Shown here piece after piece: positions 1 to 8,172 of a stretch of DNA of 64,000 nucleotides. Made by a program: the position numbers and the translations under genes. The DNA comes from Vibrio atlanticus. GTDB taxonomy: Bacteria; Pseudomonadota; Gammaproteobacteria; Enterobacterales; Vibrionaceae. Position 1 is the first letter of the stretch. Each line of letters opens with the position of its first letter. The stretch is taken from positions 1,302,001-1,366,000 of the forward strand of contig NZ_AP025461.1 in assembly GCF_024347315.1 (NCBI RefSeq), given 5' to 3'. Under the pieces are notes generated by a model, which was not told the origin of the DNA, did no database searches, and worked only from the letters and a program-made list of their open reading frames with translations.

Positions 1-61
1 AGGACTCTGAACATCCTAACTTTACTTGAATCGATTCAAGAGCTAAATCATGTCGACTCAT
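1..61 (-). CDS. partial 5' end of next gene in the MoxR/VWA operon (possibly BatD-like)
   Basis: A reading frame opens with an ATG at 61 that overlaps the stop of the VWA-TPR gene (ATGA) and stays open for 20 codons to the window edge. In operons of this type the next gene is usually a BatD-like membrane protein, but the visible residues do not look like a signal peptide. A second in-frame-independent ATG at 14 could be the true start. The product cannot be identified from this fragment. Confidence 0.35.
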   Translation of the reverse strand, partial: MSRHDLALESIQVKLGCSES

Positions 62-1785
62 TGTGTTTGCTCCTGTTTTGGCGTCTGTTCTTGTTTTCGC
101 ATCTGCTCTATCGAAGGCGCAGGATCTCTTAACTGAATTTGGAATTTGGATTTCAAGAAGAACTTAGGATCCGCTTCAACGCGTTTTAACCACTTGTCGG
201 CAAGCTCTTGGCTGCCCAAGATTTCATTGGCGTTAAGCGTTTCCTTGAGCATCAATTCCGCTACCGTTTCTTCTTCGGCGCCATCACCCGTTCGCGGCTG
301 ATCGTCTTCGAGTTCTAAAGATTCTTCAGGGCCATCTGTGGTTCCAGACTGGCTTTCGCTGGTTCGGTTTACCTCTTCGACAATCCCGCTAAGCACTGCA
401 AGGTTATTTTCCACATCCGTTTTTAGTTCTGGTGACAGATCCTCTTTCTCGCTTAGGGATTTCAAGAGGTCTCGCGCCGCAAGGTATTCACGCTGCCTAG
501 CTAACGCACTGGCTGCATTGTACAAACCAAGGTCAGTTTTGGTTTGCAGGAACGCACTGTGAGCGAGCTTAAAATCACGAGCATAGTAATAAGCCGCGCC
601 CTTTCGCATCGGGTCAGTAAAATGTTTTGCAGCTTGAAGGTACTCCTTCTGGTTCAACAAACGTTGACCTTGTTGGTCGGGCGTTAGCCATAAGTCCCAC
701 CACCATTGAGTGGTCTTATCCCAAGCTGTAAGAGACTCCACCACAACGGGTTTCTCAGCAGTTAAGTTGACTGTTTTCGCCAAAGTGTTTGGTGAATAAA
801 TGCTGCCCGAAATCACTAAACCAACGACACACCACTGCACCAACCATCCTTTTCTGAACCACAACAACATGATGATCACCATTGGAATAAGCAGGCCATA
901 GCCCATGTCTTTCCAAGGCATTGAAGATTCGCCGTTAAGCTGCATGTTTCTTTCAACCGCTTGATTCAGTTGTCGAATATCCGAATCATCAACGGTCACC
1001 TCAATTACTCGACCACCGGTCTTGTTTGCTAAATTGCGCAATGAATCGAGGTCGACAGGATTATCGCTCACCACATTACTGTTTCCTGCGGCTAGAATAA
1101 ACAACTGATACGGGTTGTCGTTAAAGAAGTTCTCGAACGCTCTGATGGTACTTGGATTTACACCATCCGATACCAACAACACTGACGAACCTAACTCGCC
1201 AGACAGTTGCTGATTAATCAATGGCAGTGCTTCTTCTGCTGACTTACCTGATACCGGCATGATATCGGGTGTGATAGCCGCTAGAAACGGTTCGAATACC
1301 TTGCTGTCTTGAGTGACGGGCATCGCGACGTGTGCGCTGCCTGCATAAACCACTAAGCCCGTATTACCACCTTTCCGAGCTGCTAATAAGTCTCTAATCT
1401 TCTGCTTAGATCGTTCCAAGCGACTCGGTGGTAAGTCTTTAGCGAGCATAGATTCACTGTTATCAAGCACAACCAACATCGACGCTTTGTCTTCACCAAA
1501 AGGCGATGCTTCACGTTGCCATGTTGGGCCCGAGCAGATAATGATGGCGATAGTCACAATCACTACCAATAGCTTCAACGGCAGTTGCTTGCGCCAGCCT
1601 GTTTCGCCAATCGTCAAAGCATCACGTAAGTGTGAAGGTAGAATGTCTTTCCACGTTGGTTTGGTCTCTTCTCTCCAACGAACCCATAACAGGAAGAACA
1701 TCGGAATAAAGGCCAACAACCACAAAGGTCGGATAAAATGAAACTGGGTAAAGAACTGTTGTAGAGTGAGAGAATCAGGCATCAT
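58..1785 (-). CDS. VWA domain plus TPR membrane protein (BatB/BatC-like fusion)
   Basis: Membrane-anchored von Willebrand factor A protein of 575 residues. Two hydrophobic segments lie near residues 18-35 and 68-85, then a VWA domain whose metal site begins VLDNSESM (a D-x-S-x-S type MIDAS), then two more membrane segments around 295-335. TPR-like helices follow (about 365-465), and the C-terminus is acidic and low in complexity with a Gln/Lys-rich end. Order and content match a BatB-type VWA domain joined to a BatC-type TPR protein. It overlaps the upstream VWA gene by 11 bases (1775-1785) and is the fifth gene of a co-directional set starting at 5384. Such operons are thought to act in envelope maintenance or chaperone-like metal insertion by the MoxR ATPase; the exact client is unknown. 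Confidence 0.85.
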   Translation of the reverse strand: MMPDSLTLQQFFTQFHFIRPLWLLAFIPMFFLLWVRWREETKPTWKDILPSHLRDALTIGETGWRKQLPLKLLVVIVTIAIIICSGPTWQREASPFGEDKASMLVVLDNSESMLAKDLPPSRLERSKQKIRDLLAARKGGNTGLVVYAGSAHVAMPVTQDSKVFEPFLAAITPDIMPVSGKSAEEALPLINQQLSGELGSSVLLVSDGVNPSTIRAFENFFNDNPYQLFILAAGNSNVVSDNPVDLDSLRNLANKTGGRVIEVTVDDSDIRQLNQAVERNMQLNGESSMPWKDMGYGLLIPMVIIMLLWFRKGWLVQWCVVGLVISGSIYSPNTLAKTVNLTAEKPVVVESLTAWDKTTQWWWDLWLTPDQQGQRLLNQKEYLQAAKHFTDPMRKGAAYYYARDFKLAHSAFLQTKTDLGLYNAASALARQREYLAARDLLKSLSEKEDLSPELKTDVENNLAVLSGIVEEVNRTSESQSGTTDGPEESLELEDDQPRTGDGAEEETVAELMLKETLNANEILGSQELADKWLKRVEADPKFFLKSKFQIQLRDPAPSIEQMRKQEQTPKQEQTQ

Positions 1786-2854
1786 CCTCTCCTTTCAATT
1801 TTTTAGTTTTAGAAGCCAAAAGCGACCTTCTACGTAAAGTCGCCAGACTAAAGGCAGTCAGATACATCACAACAACAATCGCCATTAAGTAATGGTGCAG
1901 CCCCTGTTTAGGACGATAAGTGGTACTTTCATATAACTGTGGTTCTAGTTCACCGATTTGAGCGTAGGCTTTAGTCAATTCATCGCGGTTAAGTGCTTCA
2001 AAAGATTCACCACCAGACTCTTGCGCCACACGATTGATGGTTTCCATATCCAAAGCCACTTCACCAATGGTTTGTGGGTCACCCATGGCGATCACGTGAA
2101 TACGAACGCCTTCCGCCTTCGCAACTTTGGCTGCATCAATCGGTTCAACAAAGCTTCCCGTATCATTACCGTCGGTTAGTACGATCACGACCTTCTCTTT
2201 TTCGTGGGCATCAACACTTGAATCTTGAACGGCAGCACTTTGCTTTTCGCTTTGTTCAAACACCTTAATCGCCAAGCCAATTGCATCACCTAAGTGCGTG
2301 CTTTGCCCTGCCATAGCGACATCGGTTTGATTAAGCAGTTCAAGCCACACATCTTGGTCAGCTGTAAACGGTGTTTGTACAAACGCTGCATCACCAAAAA
2401 GAATCAAACCGAGTCGATCCCCTTTTCGGGTAGTCGCAAAATCAGCCAGCACTTCTTTGGTCGCGTCCAAACGAGATATTTTATCGCCCCGCTTAGAGGT
2501 AAAGTCTTGTTCTGCCATTGAGCCAGATAAATCGACCACTACCATCACGTCACGACCTAATTGTTCGCGAACTTGCGGCTCACCAAGAATGGTTGGTTTA
2601 GCGAGCGCGCACACCACTAATGCCCAAGTAATAATGAGCGTGGTTCGTTGCCACCAGCTTGGTGTTAACTGGCTTGCTCCTTCTGATGGAGCCTCGCCAA
2701 TCGCTTCAACCAACTCACTGAAAAATGGCACCTTGATGGCCATTTGTTTAGTGCGATAAGCAGGTACGGCAAAATAAACAAGTAAAGGCAAAGGTAGAGC
2801 GATAAACCACAGTGGGTGCGCAAATTCAAAGCTGGCAGATAAACTATCAAACAT
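1775..2854 (-). CDS. VWA domain membrane protein (BatA-like)
   Basis: About 359 residues from the chosen start. It has two N-terminal membrane segments, a VWA domain with a complete MIDAS (DLSGSMAEQD near residue 95, later a TDGND motif) and a C-terminal membrane helix, the usual BatA layout. The ATG at 2854 is preferred over an upstream in-frame ATG at 2902 because a GAGGGG ribosome site sits just before it. The extra N-terminal residues from 2902 would be translated from tandem repeat DNA belonging to the end of the preceding gene. It overlaps that gene by 8 bases, which suggests translational coupling. Role inferred from family: partner of MoxR and the DUF58 protein. Confidence 0.88.
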   Translation of the reverse strand: MFDSLSASFEFAHPLWFIALPLPLLVYFAVPAYRTKQMAIKVPFFSELVEAIGEAPSEGASQLTPSWWQRTTLIITWALVVCALAKPTILGEPQVREQLGRDVMVVVDLSGSMAEQDFTSKRGDKISRLDATKEVLADFATTRKGDRLGLILFGDAAFVQTPFTADQDVWLELLNQTDVAMAGQSTHLGDAIGLAIKVFEQSEKQSAAVQDSSVDAHEKEKVVIVLTDGNDTGSFVEPIDAAKVAKAEGVRIHVIAMGDPQTIGEVALDMETINRVAQESGGESFEALNRDELTKAYAQIGELEPQLYESTTYRPKQGLHHYLMAIVVVMYLTAFSLATLRRRSLLASKTKKLKGEDDA

Positions 2855-3425
2855 TATCTTGCCCCTCTGGTTTTGCTTGTACATCCGGTTTTGCTTGTAC
2901 ATCCGGTTTCGCTTGTAGATCTGGTTTGTGAAGTTTTAGCCACATCATCGCGGTTTGAATTACCTCTAAACGCTGTTCAAAGCTCAAACGCACATTAGGG
3001 TCAATTAGGCTTTGCATCCATAATTCCGAAACTTCATCGGCAAAGAACGCATTGCTGTTTTCACTTGTGTTAGCGCTAACAGGCAGATAAGCGTTCAGAC
3101 GGTTTACATAGGCTTGTCCAAACAGCTTTGCATTACTGCTGTCTAGGTAACGAAGCACCACTTTCAGTACTTTGAAGGTTCGTTCTGTTGAATTTTTGTC
3201 TCGTGCATCCAATATCATGAGCTCTTGAAGCGCTTCTTTGCGATAACGGTTATTCCACCATTTCTGCGCCAAACGATAAGCCAGATAGATAGCGACCAAT
3301 AACAAAATAACGCCAAGGATCTTCCAGCCGATCGTTTGAGGAGCCCAGGTCACACTGTCAGGAATCGCTACATCGTGCAATTCACGAAGGATATAAGTGC
3401 TTGGGGGAGTATGTTCAACAGCCAT
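2847..3425 (-). CDS. DUF4381 family membrane protein
   Basis: A 192-residue protein with one clear membrane helix near residues 33-50 followed by a soluble helical domain rich in Arg, Asn and Leu. This is the pattern of the DUF4381 proteins found between DUF58 and VWA genes in MoxR operons. The last ~20 residues are a tandem repeat of a six-residue unit ending in QAKP, encoded by 18-bp DNA repeats. It starts directly after the stop of the DUF58 gene. Function unknown beyond its operon association. Confidence 0.8.
   Translation of the reverse strand: MAVEHTPPSTYILRELHDVAIPDSVTWAPQTIGWKILGVILLLVAIYLAYRLAQKWWNNRYRKEALQELMILDARDKNSTERTFKVLKVVLRYLDSSNAKLFGQAYVNRLNAYLPVSANTSENSNAFFADEVSELWMQSLIDPNVRLSFEQRLEVIQTAMMWLKLHKPDLQAKPDVQAKPDVQAKPEGQDNV
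2867..2927. repeat. 18-bp tandem repeat inside the DUF4381 gene end
   Basis: Three near-identical 18-bp units start at 2867, 2885 and 2903, with a partial fourth from 2921. On the minus strand they encode the repeated QAKP-containing units at the DUF4381 C-terminus. Because 18 is a multiple of three, copy-number changes keep the frame. Confidence 0.85.
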
Positions 3426-4388
3426 TTAGCGCCCTCCCACTAGCTTCTGCAGCTGTGATATGTGATTGCCCGACGTGTCTAATTCAATATAAGGGAGGTT
3501 TTTCATCGCCATCAATTTAGCAAGGGACTGTTTCTGAAGTGCCGCTTTCTGAGCAAGACTTTCACTCGCGAGGTTTACCTTAGATTGGCTATCCAGATTA
3601 AGTTGAAAGCGACCATCACCCACCACCCAGTTTGCGCTGGCAAGATCTTGAGGCAATGACTGTTCTAATGGGTCGGTGACCATAATGGCCAAGATATCGT
3701 TGTGTTGCTGTAACTGCTTTAGTCGATCGAGATGTTGTTCTCGGCAGTCTCGCCAGTCACTAATGAATATCAAGGTTGATTGCTTGAGTCTCATTCGCTT
3801 GATCAGTTCAATCCACTGGCTAAAACCAACACCCTCGCTGTCACTCACACTCACGTCTAAGCTTTGATTAGCCTTGGTAAGATGCTTTAACTGAGCCAGT
3901 AAATCAGACTGTGAACGCTGCGCTTTGGTATGAAAGAGCTTTTGATGTGAGGCTAAAACGAAGCCGACACGGTCACCATCTTTCAGCACTCGCCATCCAC
4001 ACAATGCTGCGACTTCAGCGGCCACAACGGATTTCATGGTATTTTGAGACGCAAAGAACATCGAGCTGCGCTGATCAACACAGATCATCACATTACGGTC
4101 TTTCTCTTCGGTATAACTACGAACATGAGGTTTACCTGTTCGCATCGTGACTTTCCAATCGAGGTTACGAATATCATCACCGAGTTGGTAGTGACGTAGC
4201 TCCTCGAAATTCAAACCTCGACCTCGGAACAATGAATTGTGCCTCCCCGACAGCACGCTGCCCGCCTTTAGGTGAGGCAATAGAGAAAACGACTCAGCTT
4301 GAGCCTGAATTCGCACTAACCTTGAATAGTCACAATACAGTCGAGGATCAAGGCCTTGCGATTTGGGAGCTTGTGTTGGCTTCGCCAT
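3426..4388 (-). CDS. DUF58 domain protein
   Basis: A 320-residue DUF58 protein. The family hallmark GDDIRNLDWKVTMRTGKP is present near residues 90-110, followed by an E-E-K-D-R stretch and a VWA-like strand containing VDQRSSMF. No membrane segment is evident, so it is probably cytoplasmic or peripheral. It lies between the MoxR ATPase (12-base gap) and DUF4381 (adjacent), the conserved order of these operons. By analogy it couples the MoxR ATPase to the VWA proteins; the molecular task is not established. Confidence 0.88.
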   Translation of the reverse strand: MAKPTQAPKSQGLDPRLYCDYSRLVRIQAQAESFSLLPHLKAGSVLSGRHNSLFRGRGLNFEELRHYQLGDDIRNLDWKVTMRTGKPHVRSYTEEKDRNVMICVDQRSSMFFASQNTMKSVVAAEVAALCGWRVLKDGDRVGFVLASHQKLFHTKAQRSQSDLLAQLKHLTKANQSLDVSVSDSEGVGFSQWIELIKRMRLKQSTLIFISDWRDCREQHLDRLKQLQQHNDILAIMVTDPLEQSLPQDLASANWVVGDGRFQLNLDSQSKVNLASESLAQKAALQKQSLAKLMAMKNLPYIELDTSGNHISQLQKLVGGR

Positions 4389-4400
4389 AACGCCCCCTAG

Positions 4401-5384
4401 TTATCCAATCTCAACATTATCAAGCAGTTCTTCAACCACTCTTTGATGGTCAACACCATCGGCCAATGCGTCGTAAGACAGCGAGAATCGGTGGCCTAAT
4501 ACGGTTGGCAACATGGCACGCACATCGTCTAACGTGACATAGTCACGCCCTTGCAGCCACGCATAAGCGCGAGCACATTTATCCAATGAAATAGAAGCGC
4601 GAGGACTTGAACCAATTTCAATCCATTTCGATAAGTCTGATTCTGGATAACGCTCAGGTTTTCGTGTAGCCATTACCAAAGCCACGATGTAGTTCTCAAC
4701 TAAATCGGAAACGGCAATGTCTGGAAGTTGGCGGCGCGCTTCAAGCACCAATTCAGGTTCAATATGTTGTGGAGTGACTAATTCTGAACTCGTTTCGCTA
4801 CCCAACTCTTCACTGCGCACGAGTCGAATGATGTCGCGTTCAGCTTCATCTTCTGGATAGTCGACCGTGACTTTCATAATGAAGCGGTCCATCTGTGCTT
4901 CAGGCAGTGGATACGTGCCTTCTTGCTCAACTGGGTTTTGCGTAGCGAGCACCATGAATAGATCAGGTAGGATATGAGTTTGACCACCCACCGTAATCGT
5001 TCCTTCCGCCATGGCTTCAAGCAGAGCCGCTTGTACCTTTGCAGGAGCACGGTTCACTTCATCGGCTAAAACAATACTGTTGAAAATAGGACCCGGTTGA
5101 AAGTGCAACTGAGGCTTTCCATCAAGCTCTTGATACACTTCTGTACCGGTTACATCTGATGGCAGCAGGTCAGGCGTAAACTGAATTCGACCAAAACTGG
5201 TGTTCAGTAGGTTCGCCAGCGATTTCACTGAACGAGTTTTCGCTGTACCGGGAAGTCCCTCTAAAAGCACATGCCCATTAGTCAATAACCCTATCACCAG
5301 AGCCCGAACGACGTGGCCCTGACCGATAACACTTTTCTCTGTTTGTTCAATCAGTTGGTTAATTGCTTGTTGCGCATGGTTCAT
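4401..5384 (-). CDS. MoxR-family AAA+ ATPase
   Basis: A 327-residue AAA+ ATPase with Walker A GLPGTAKT at residues 43-50, Walker B VLADEVNR at about 105-112 and a sensor segment ATQNPVEQEG, then the C-terminal lid domain. This is a normal length for MoxR. An AAGGGAAG ribosome site precedes the ATG. It is the first gene of the five-gene Bat-type operon, with its promoter presumably in 5385-5578. Members act as chaperone-like ATPases that work with VWA proteins; the substrate here is unknown. A palindrome of LysR-regulator type lies at 5435-5449, 51 bases upstream. Confidence 0.93.
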   Translation of the reverse strand: MNHAQQAINQLIEQTEKSVIGQGHVVRALVIGLLTNGHVLLEGLPGTAKTRSVKSLANLLNTSFGRIQFTPDLLPSDVTGTEVYQELDGKPQLHFQPGPIFNSIVLADEVNRAPAKVQAALLEAMAEGTITVGGQTHILPDLFMVLATQNPVEQEGTYPLPEAQMDRFIMKVTVDYPEDEAERDIIRLVRSEELGSETSSELVTPQHIEPELVLEARRQLPDIAVSDLVENYIVALVMATRKPERYPESDLSKWIEIGSSPRASISLDKCARAYAWLQGRDYVTLDDVRAMLPTVLGHRFSLSYDALADGVDHQRVVEELLDNVEIG

Positions 5385-5434
5385 AGGTCTTCCCTTAATT
5401 CAATCTGGCTGCGTACATCCTACTCACAAGCCCC

Positions 5435-5449
5435 ATAACTATTAGTTAT
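5435..5449. promoter_or_regulatory. LysR-type palindrome (ATAAC-N5-GTTAT)
   Basis: The 15-bp dyad ATAACTATTAGTTAT fits the T-N11-A spacing of LysR-family boxes and lies just upstream of the MoxR operon. A very similar stretch, extending about 28 bp with only a few differences, occurs at 9951-9978 upstream of the sulfatase at 10067. The regulator is not known; a LysR-type protein is an inference from symmetry only. Confidence 0.4.
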
Positions 5450-5578
5450 AAGCACCATAAATTATAAGCGCCATAGCCACGTCAATTCTGGCGCTCTATT
5501 TCAGCCCAGCTTTCTACTTACTAATGGCTTTCTTCTTGCTAAGTGCTTTTTACTGACTAACGGCTTGCTAATTGCTCT

Positions 5579-7966
5579 CTACTGGACAATTGCTTTCAAC
5601 TGGTTAACTGCCTCCGGTTGTGCGACTTTGCTCAATGACAAAACACATTGTTCAAACGCTTTAGGTACATCGGGTTGTTTGTAATTTCGCGCTAAGATTT
5701 CACACTGGGCATACAGATGCTGTGGGTTACGGCTAAATTGGTAAGCCTTGTGCAGTGATTTACTTGCCGCAAGCACATCGGATTTCTCCAAAGCCAATCC
5801 GTACACATACCAATATTGTGGGTCGGTTTGCGCAGTTTCAGCGGCTTGTTTAAGGTAATCGGTTGCTTGGTCGTAATCTTTCACACGAAGCAGAGATAAT
5901 CCTGCGCTGTATGGCAATACACTCGATTTCGGCTGAGCTTCAATACCATGCTTCAACGTCGACAACGCTTTTGCTTCGTTACCTTGCGCTCGATACAAAT
6001 CAGCCAAGTTGGCATAACTGTTCTCGAAGTAAGGTTCAATGTCGATAGCACCTTTGTAAAACTCAATCGCTTTATCGTGCTGACCTAAATCTCGGTAAAC
6101 GTTGCCTAGGTTCGTACGACCAAACCCTCTGTCGGCATTAAATTGTTGTATCTCAATGTACTCTTGCAATGCAGGTTTGATTTGATCTTTCTGCAGAGGG
6201 TTCATTTCTCCCCAATAACGTACCAATGCACCTGCGGTTTCTGAACGAATCGATAATACAGGGTCTTTCAGTAGCGGCTCTAGAATCTGCCAACGATCAG
6301 TAAATGGAAAACCAGACGAGCCTTGCACAACGCCTAAACGGATCATCTCATCGTCGTGTTTCACCGCTCTTGCTAGCGAGATAAGCGTATTCTTACCCGT
6401 ATTGCCGCCCAAACGTTCTAAGCTCGATGCACGAATGATATTGCTTAAGCTGGAGTCCTGAGCCAAGTATGCCAACGCATCCTCTGCACCTCGGTGCCCT
6501 ATTGAGTCAGCATAAAAGGCAACGGCAAAATGCTGCTGATTACGATACTTAGAATCTGGGAACCACTCACCGATTTGCTTATCTGCCCACTGGTCGGTTT
6601 GATCTTCATGACAGCTAGTACACACGTTCGGCGTTTTAATGTGTTGGCTAATATCAGGACGCGGGATATGCCAACTGTGGTCGCGTCTTGGGTCGACCTC
6701 CATGTAAGTCGTCTCAGGCATGTGACAAGTGGTACATTGTGAAGCTTCGGTATTCGCCTCGTGGAAGGTGTGCTTTTCAGGCGTGTACTCTGATGCAATG
6801 TGACATTGGCTACACACAGCTTCTTCCGCAATTTTTAGTTCAGCGGTATGGGGATCGTGGCAGTTAGTACATGTGACGCCTTTTTCAGCCATCACTGATT
6901 GAAGGAAAGATCCGTAAACGTAATCTTCATCGTAGATTTGACCATCGTTATGGTAAAGCTCAGGAGTAATTAAGCTCAGGCGATACTTATCAAAGAATGA
7001 CCCGTTCACGTGGTCACCCGTTTCATTCAACTGAGTACGTCGGCTGTGGCATTGAGCACAGGTTTGAACTTGATTGGTATGGATGATGTCTTTTGGTTGC
7101 AGGGTTGAATTACCCTCTTGATAGATCCACTCTTTCACCGATTTCGACAAGTCACGGTCAAAACCATAATGCGCCGAGACTTGAGCATCCTTTCCACCGT
7201 TAGCTTTGGCTAGCTTGGCCTGTTCAACGTGCTCACTCGCAGGGCCATGACACGCTTCACAACCGACATTAATCTCGGACCATGTGGTGTTGTAGGTATT
7301 ACTCGCGCTGTCGTAGTTTTTTTCTAGATTCGTTGAATGGCAATCGGCACACATGAAGTTCCAGTTTTGACCGCTATTGGTCCAGTAGAATTCATCGGTA
7401 TTGGTGGTATCAGGATAGAGGTGAAACCAGCGTTGACCGCCTTCGCCTTCAGTGCGAGAGTCCCAAGCGAATGGAATCAACTGTACACGGCCATCTTCAA
7501 ATTCAACCATGTATTGTTGTAGTGGTTCAAAGGCAAAGGTATAGCTGATTTTGTAATCTTTAAACTGGCCGTCTGGCCCTTCGATATTGACCCAGAACTC
7601 TTCGCCCTTGCGGAAAAAACGGTTGGGCTTTCCTTTATGAGTCACGGTTTGATCGTTGAAGTCGCCCAAAATGGACTCATCGGTAGCGTGTTTCATCGCC
7701 ATATCATGATGAGAGCCTTGCCACGCTTCCACTTCTTCGCTGTGACAGTCAACGCATGCTTCAGAACCGACATACGTAGCCTTGGGAGAGCTGGCATCTA
7801 AAGTTCCTGAACCAATAAGCGTAGCTTCAGTGATCGTTGGAGCTTGTTCATTAGCATTCACACTGATACTGAGTGTCGACAACATAGGTAAAGACAACAT
7901 TGCGGATAATACTGCAACTCGCTGGTGTTTCAATCCGTTCACTAGTGAGCACAACCATGCAGACAT
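5579..7966 (-). CDS. periplasmic octaheme cytochrome c with HEAT-like and TPR repeats
   Basis: A 795-residue secreted protein. A hydrophobic signal segment (about 15-38) is followed by eight CxxCH haem-binding motifs: CVDCH at 71-75, then CADCH, CEACH, CAQCH, CTNCH, CSQCH, CTTCH and CTSCH, all in the first ~470 residues. The middle (about 490-600) looks like HEAT-type helices and the last ~180 residues are TPR repeats. The first part resembles cytochrome c554-like multihaem proteins. A periplasmic electron-transfer role with a protein-binding scaffold is inferred; the redox partner is unknown. An AAGGA site lies ahead of the ATG. It is upstream of the MoxR operon on the same strand but separated by about 190 bases, so co-transcription is possible but not shown. 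Confidence 0.85.
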   Translation of the reverse strand: MSAWLCSLVNGLKHQRVAVLSAMLSLPMLSTLSISVNANEQAPTITEATLIGSGTLDASSPKATYVGSEACVDCHSEEVEAWQGSHHDMAMKHATDESILGDFNDQTVTHKGKPNRFFRKGEEFWVNIEGPDGQFKDYKISYTFAFEPLQQYMVEFEDGRVQLIPFAWDSRTEGEGGQRWFHLYPDTTNTDEFYWTNSGQNWNFMCADCHSTNLEKNYDSASNTYNTTWSEINVGCEACHGPASEHVEQAKLAKANGGKDAQVSAHYGFDRDLSKSVKEWIYQEGNSTLQPKDIIHTNQVQTCAQCHSRRTQLNETGDHVNGSFFDKYRLSLITPELYHNDGQIYDEDYVYGSFLQSVMAEKGVTCTNCHDPHTAELKIAEEAVCSQCHIASEYTPEKHTFHEANTEASQCTTCHMPETTYMEVDPRRDHSWHIPRPDISQHIKTPNVCTSCHEDQTDQWADKQIGEWFPDSKYRNQQHFAVAFYADSIGHRGAEDALAYLAQDSSLSNIIRASSLERLGGNTGKNTLISLARAVKHDDEMIRLGVVQGSSGFPFTDRWQILEPLLKDPVLSIRSETAGALVRYWGEMNPLQKDQIKPALQEYIEIQQFNADRGFGRTNLGNVYRDLGQHDKAIEFYKGAIDIEPYFENSYANLADLYRAQGNEAKALSTLKHGIEAQPKSSVLPYSAGLSLLRVKDYDQATDYLKQAAETAQTDPQYWYVYGLALEKSDVLAASKSLHKAYQFSRNPQHLYAQCEILARNYKQPDVPKAFEQCVLSLSKVAQPEAVNQLKAIVQ

Positions 7967-8106
7967 AACATTCCTTGTTTTTATACATCCTTATGCTTAA
8001 TAAGGTAGACGTAAAAACAATGAAATTACAATTATTTAGTGGCAGTGGGCTCGATAGTTGTGATTCATATTCACGACTGATATCTACTCATCGATATGCT
8101 CATAAA

Positions 8107-8128
8107 AAAGAGCTCCGAAGAGCTCTTT
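8107..8128 (-). terminator. Rho-independent terminator after the minus-strand sulfatase
   Basis: Perfect 9-bp stem AAAGAGCTC/GAGCTCTTT with loop CGAA. On the minus strand it is followed by a run of T (complement of 8104-8109), 45 bases after the sulfatase stop. Confidence 0.85.
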
Positions 8129-8172
8129 CGTGTTACCAGTTTCATCAAACATCAGTTTCAATAAACCAAAGC

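Noticed and set aside
2855..2902. Extended N-terminus of the BatA-like protein from the ATG at 2902
   Set aside because: The extra residues come from repeat DNA of the preceding gene; a GAGGGG site supports 2854.
5490..5578. Quasi-repeats of GCTAAGTGCT/GCTAATTGCT type
   Set aside because: Imperfect and irregular; could be chance in a low-complexity gap.
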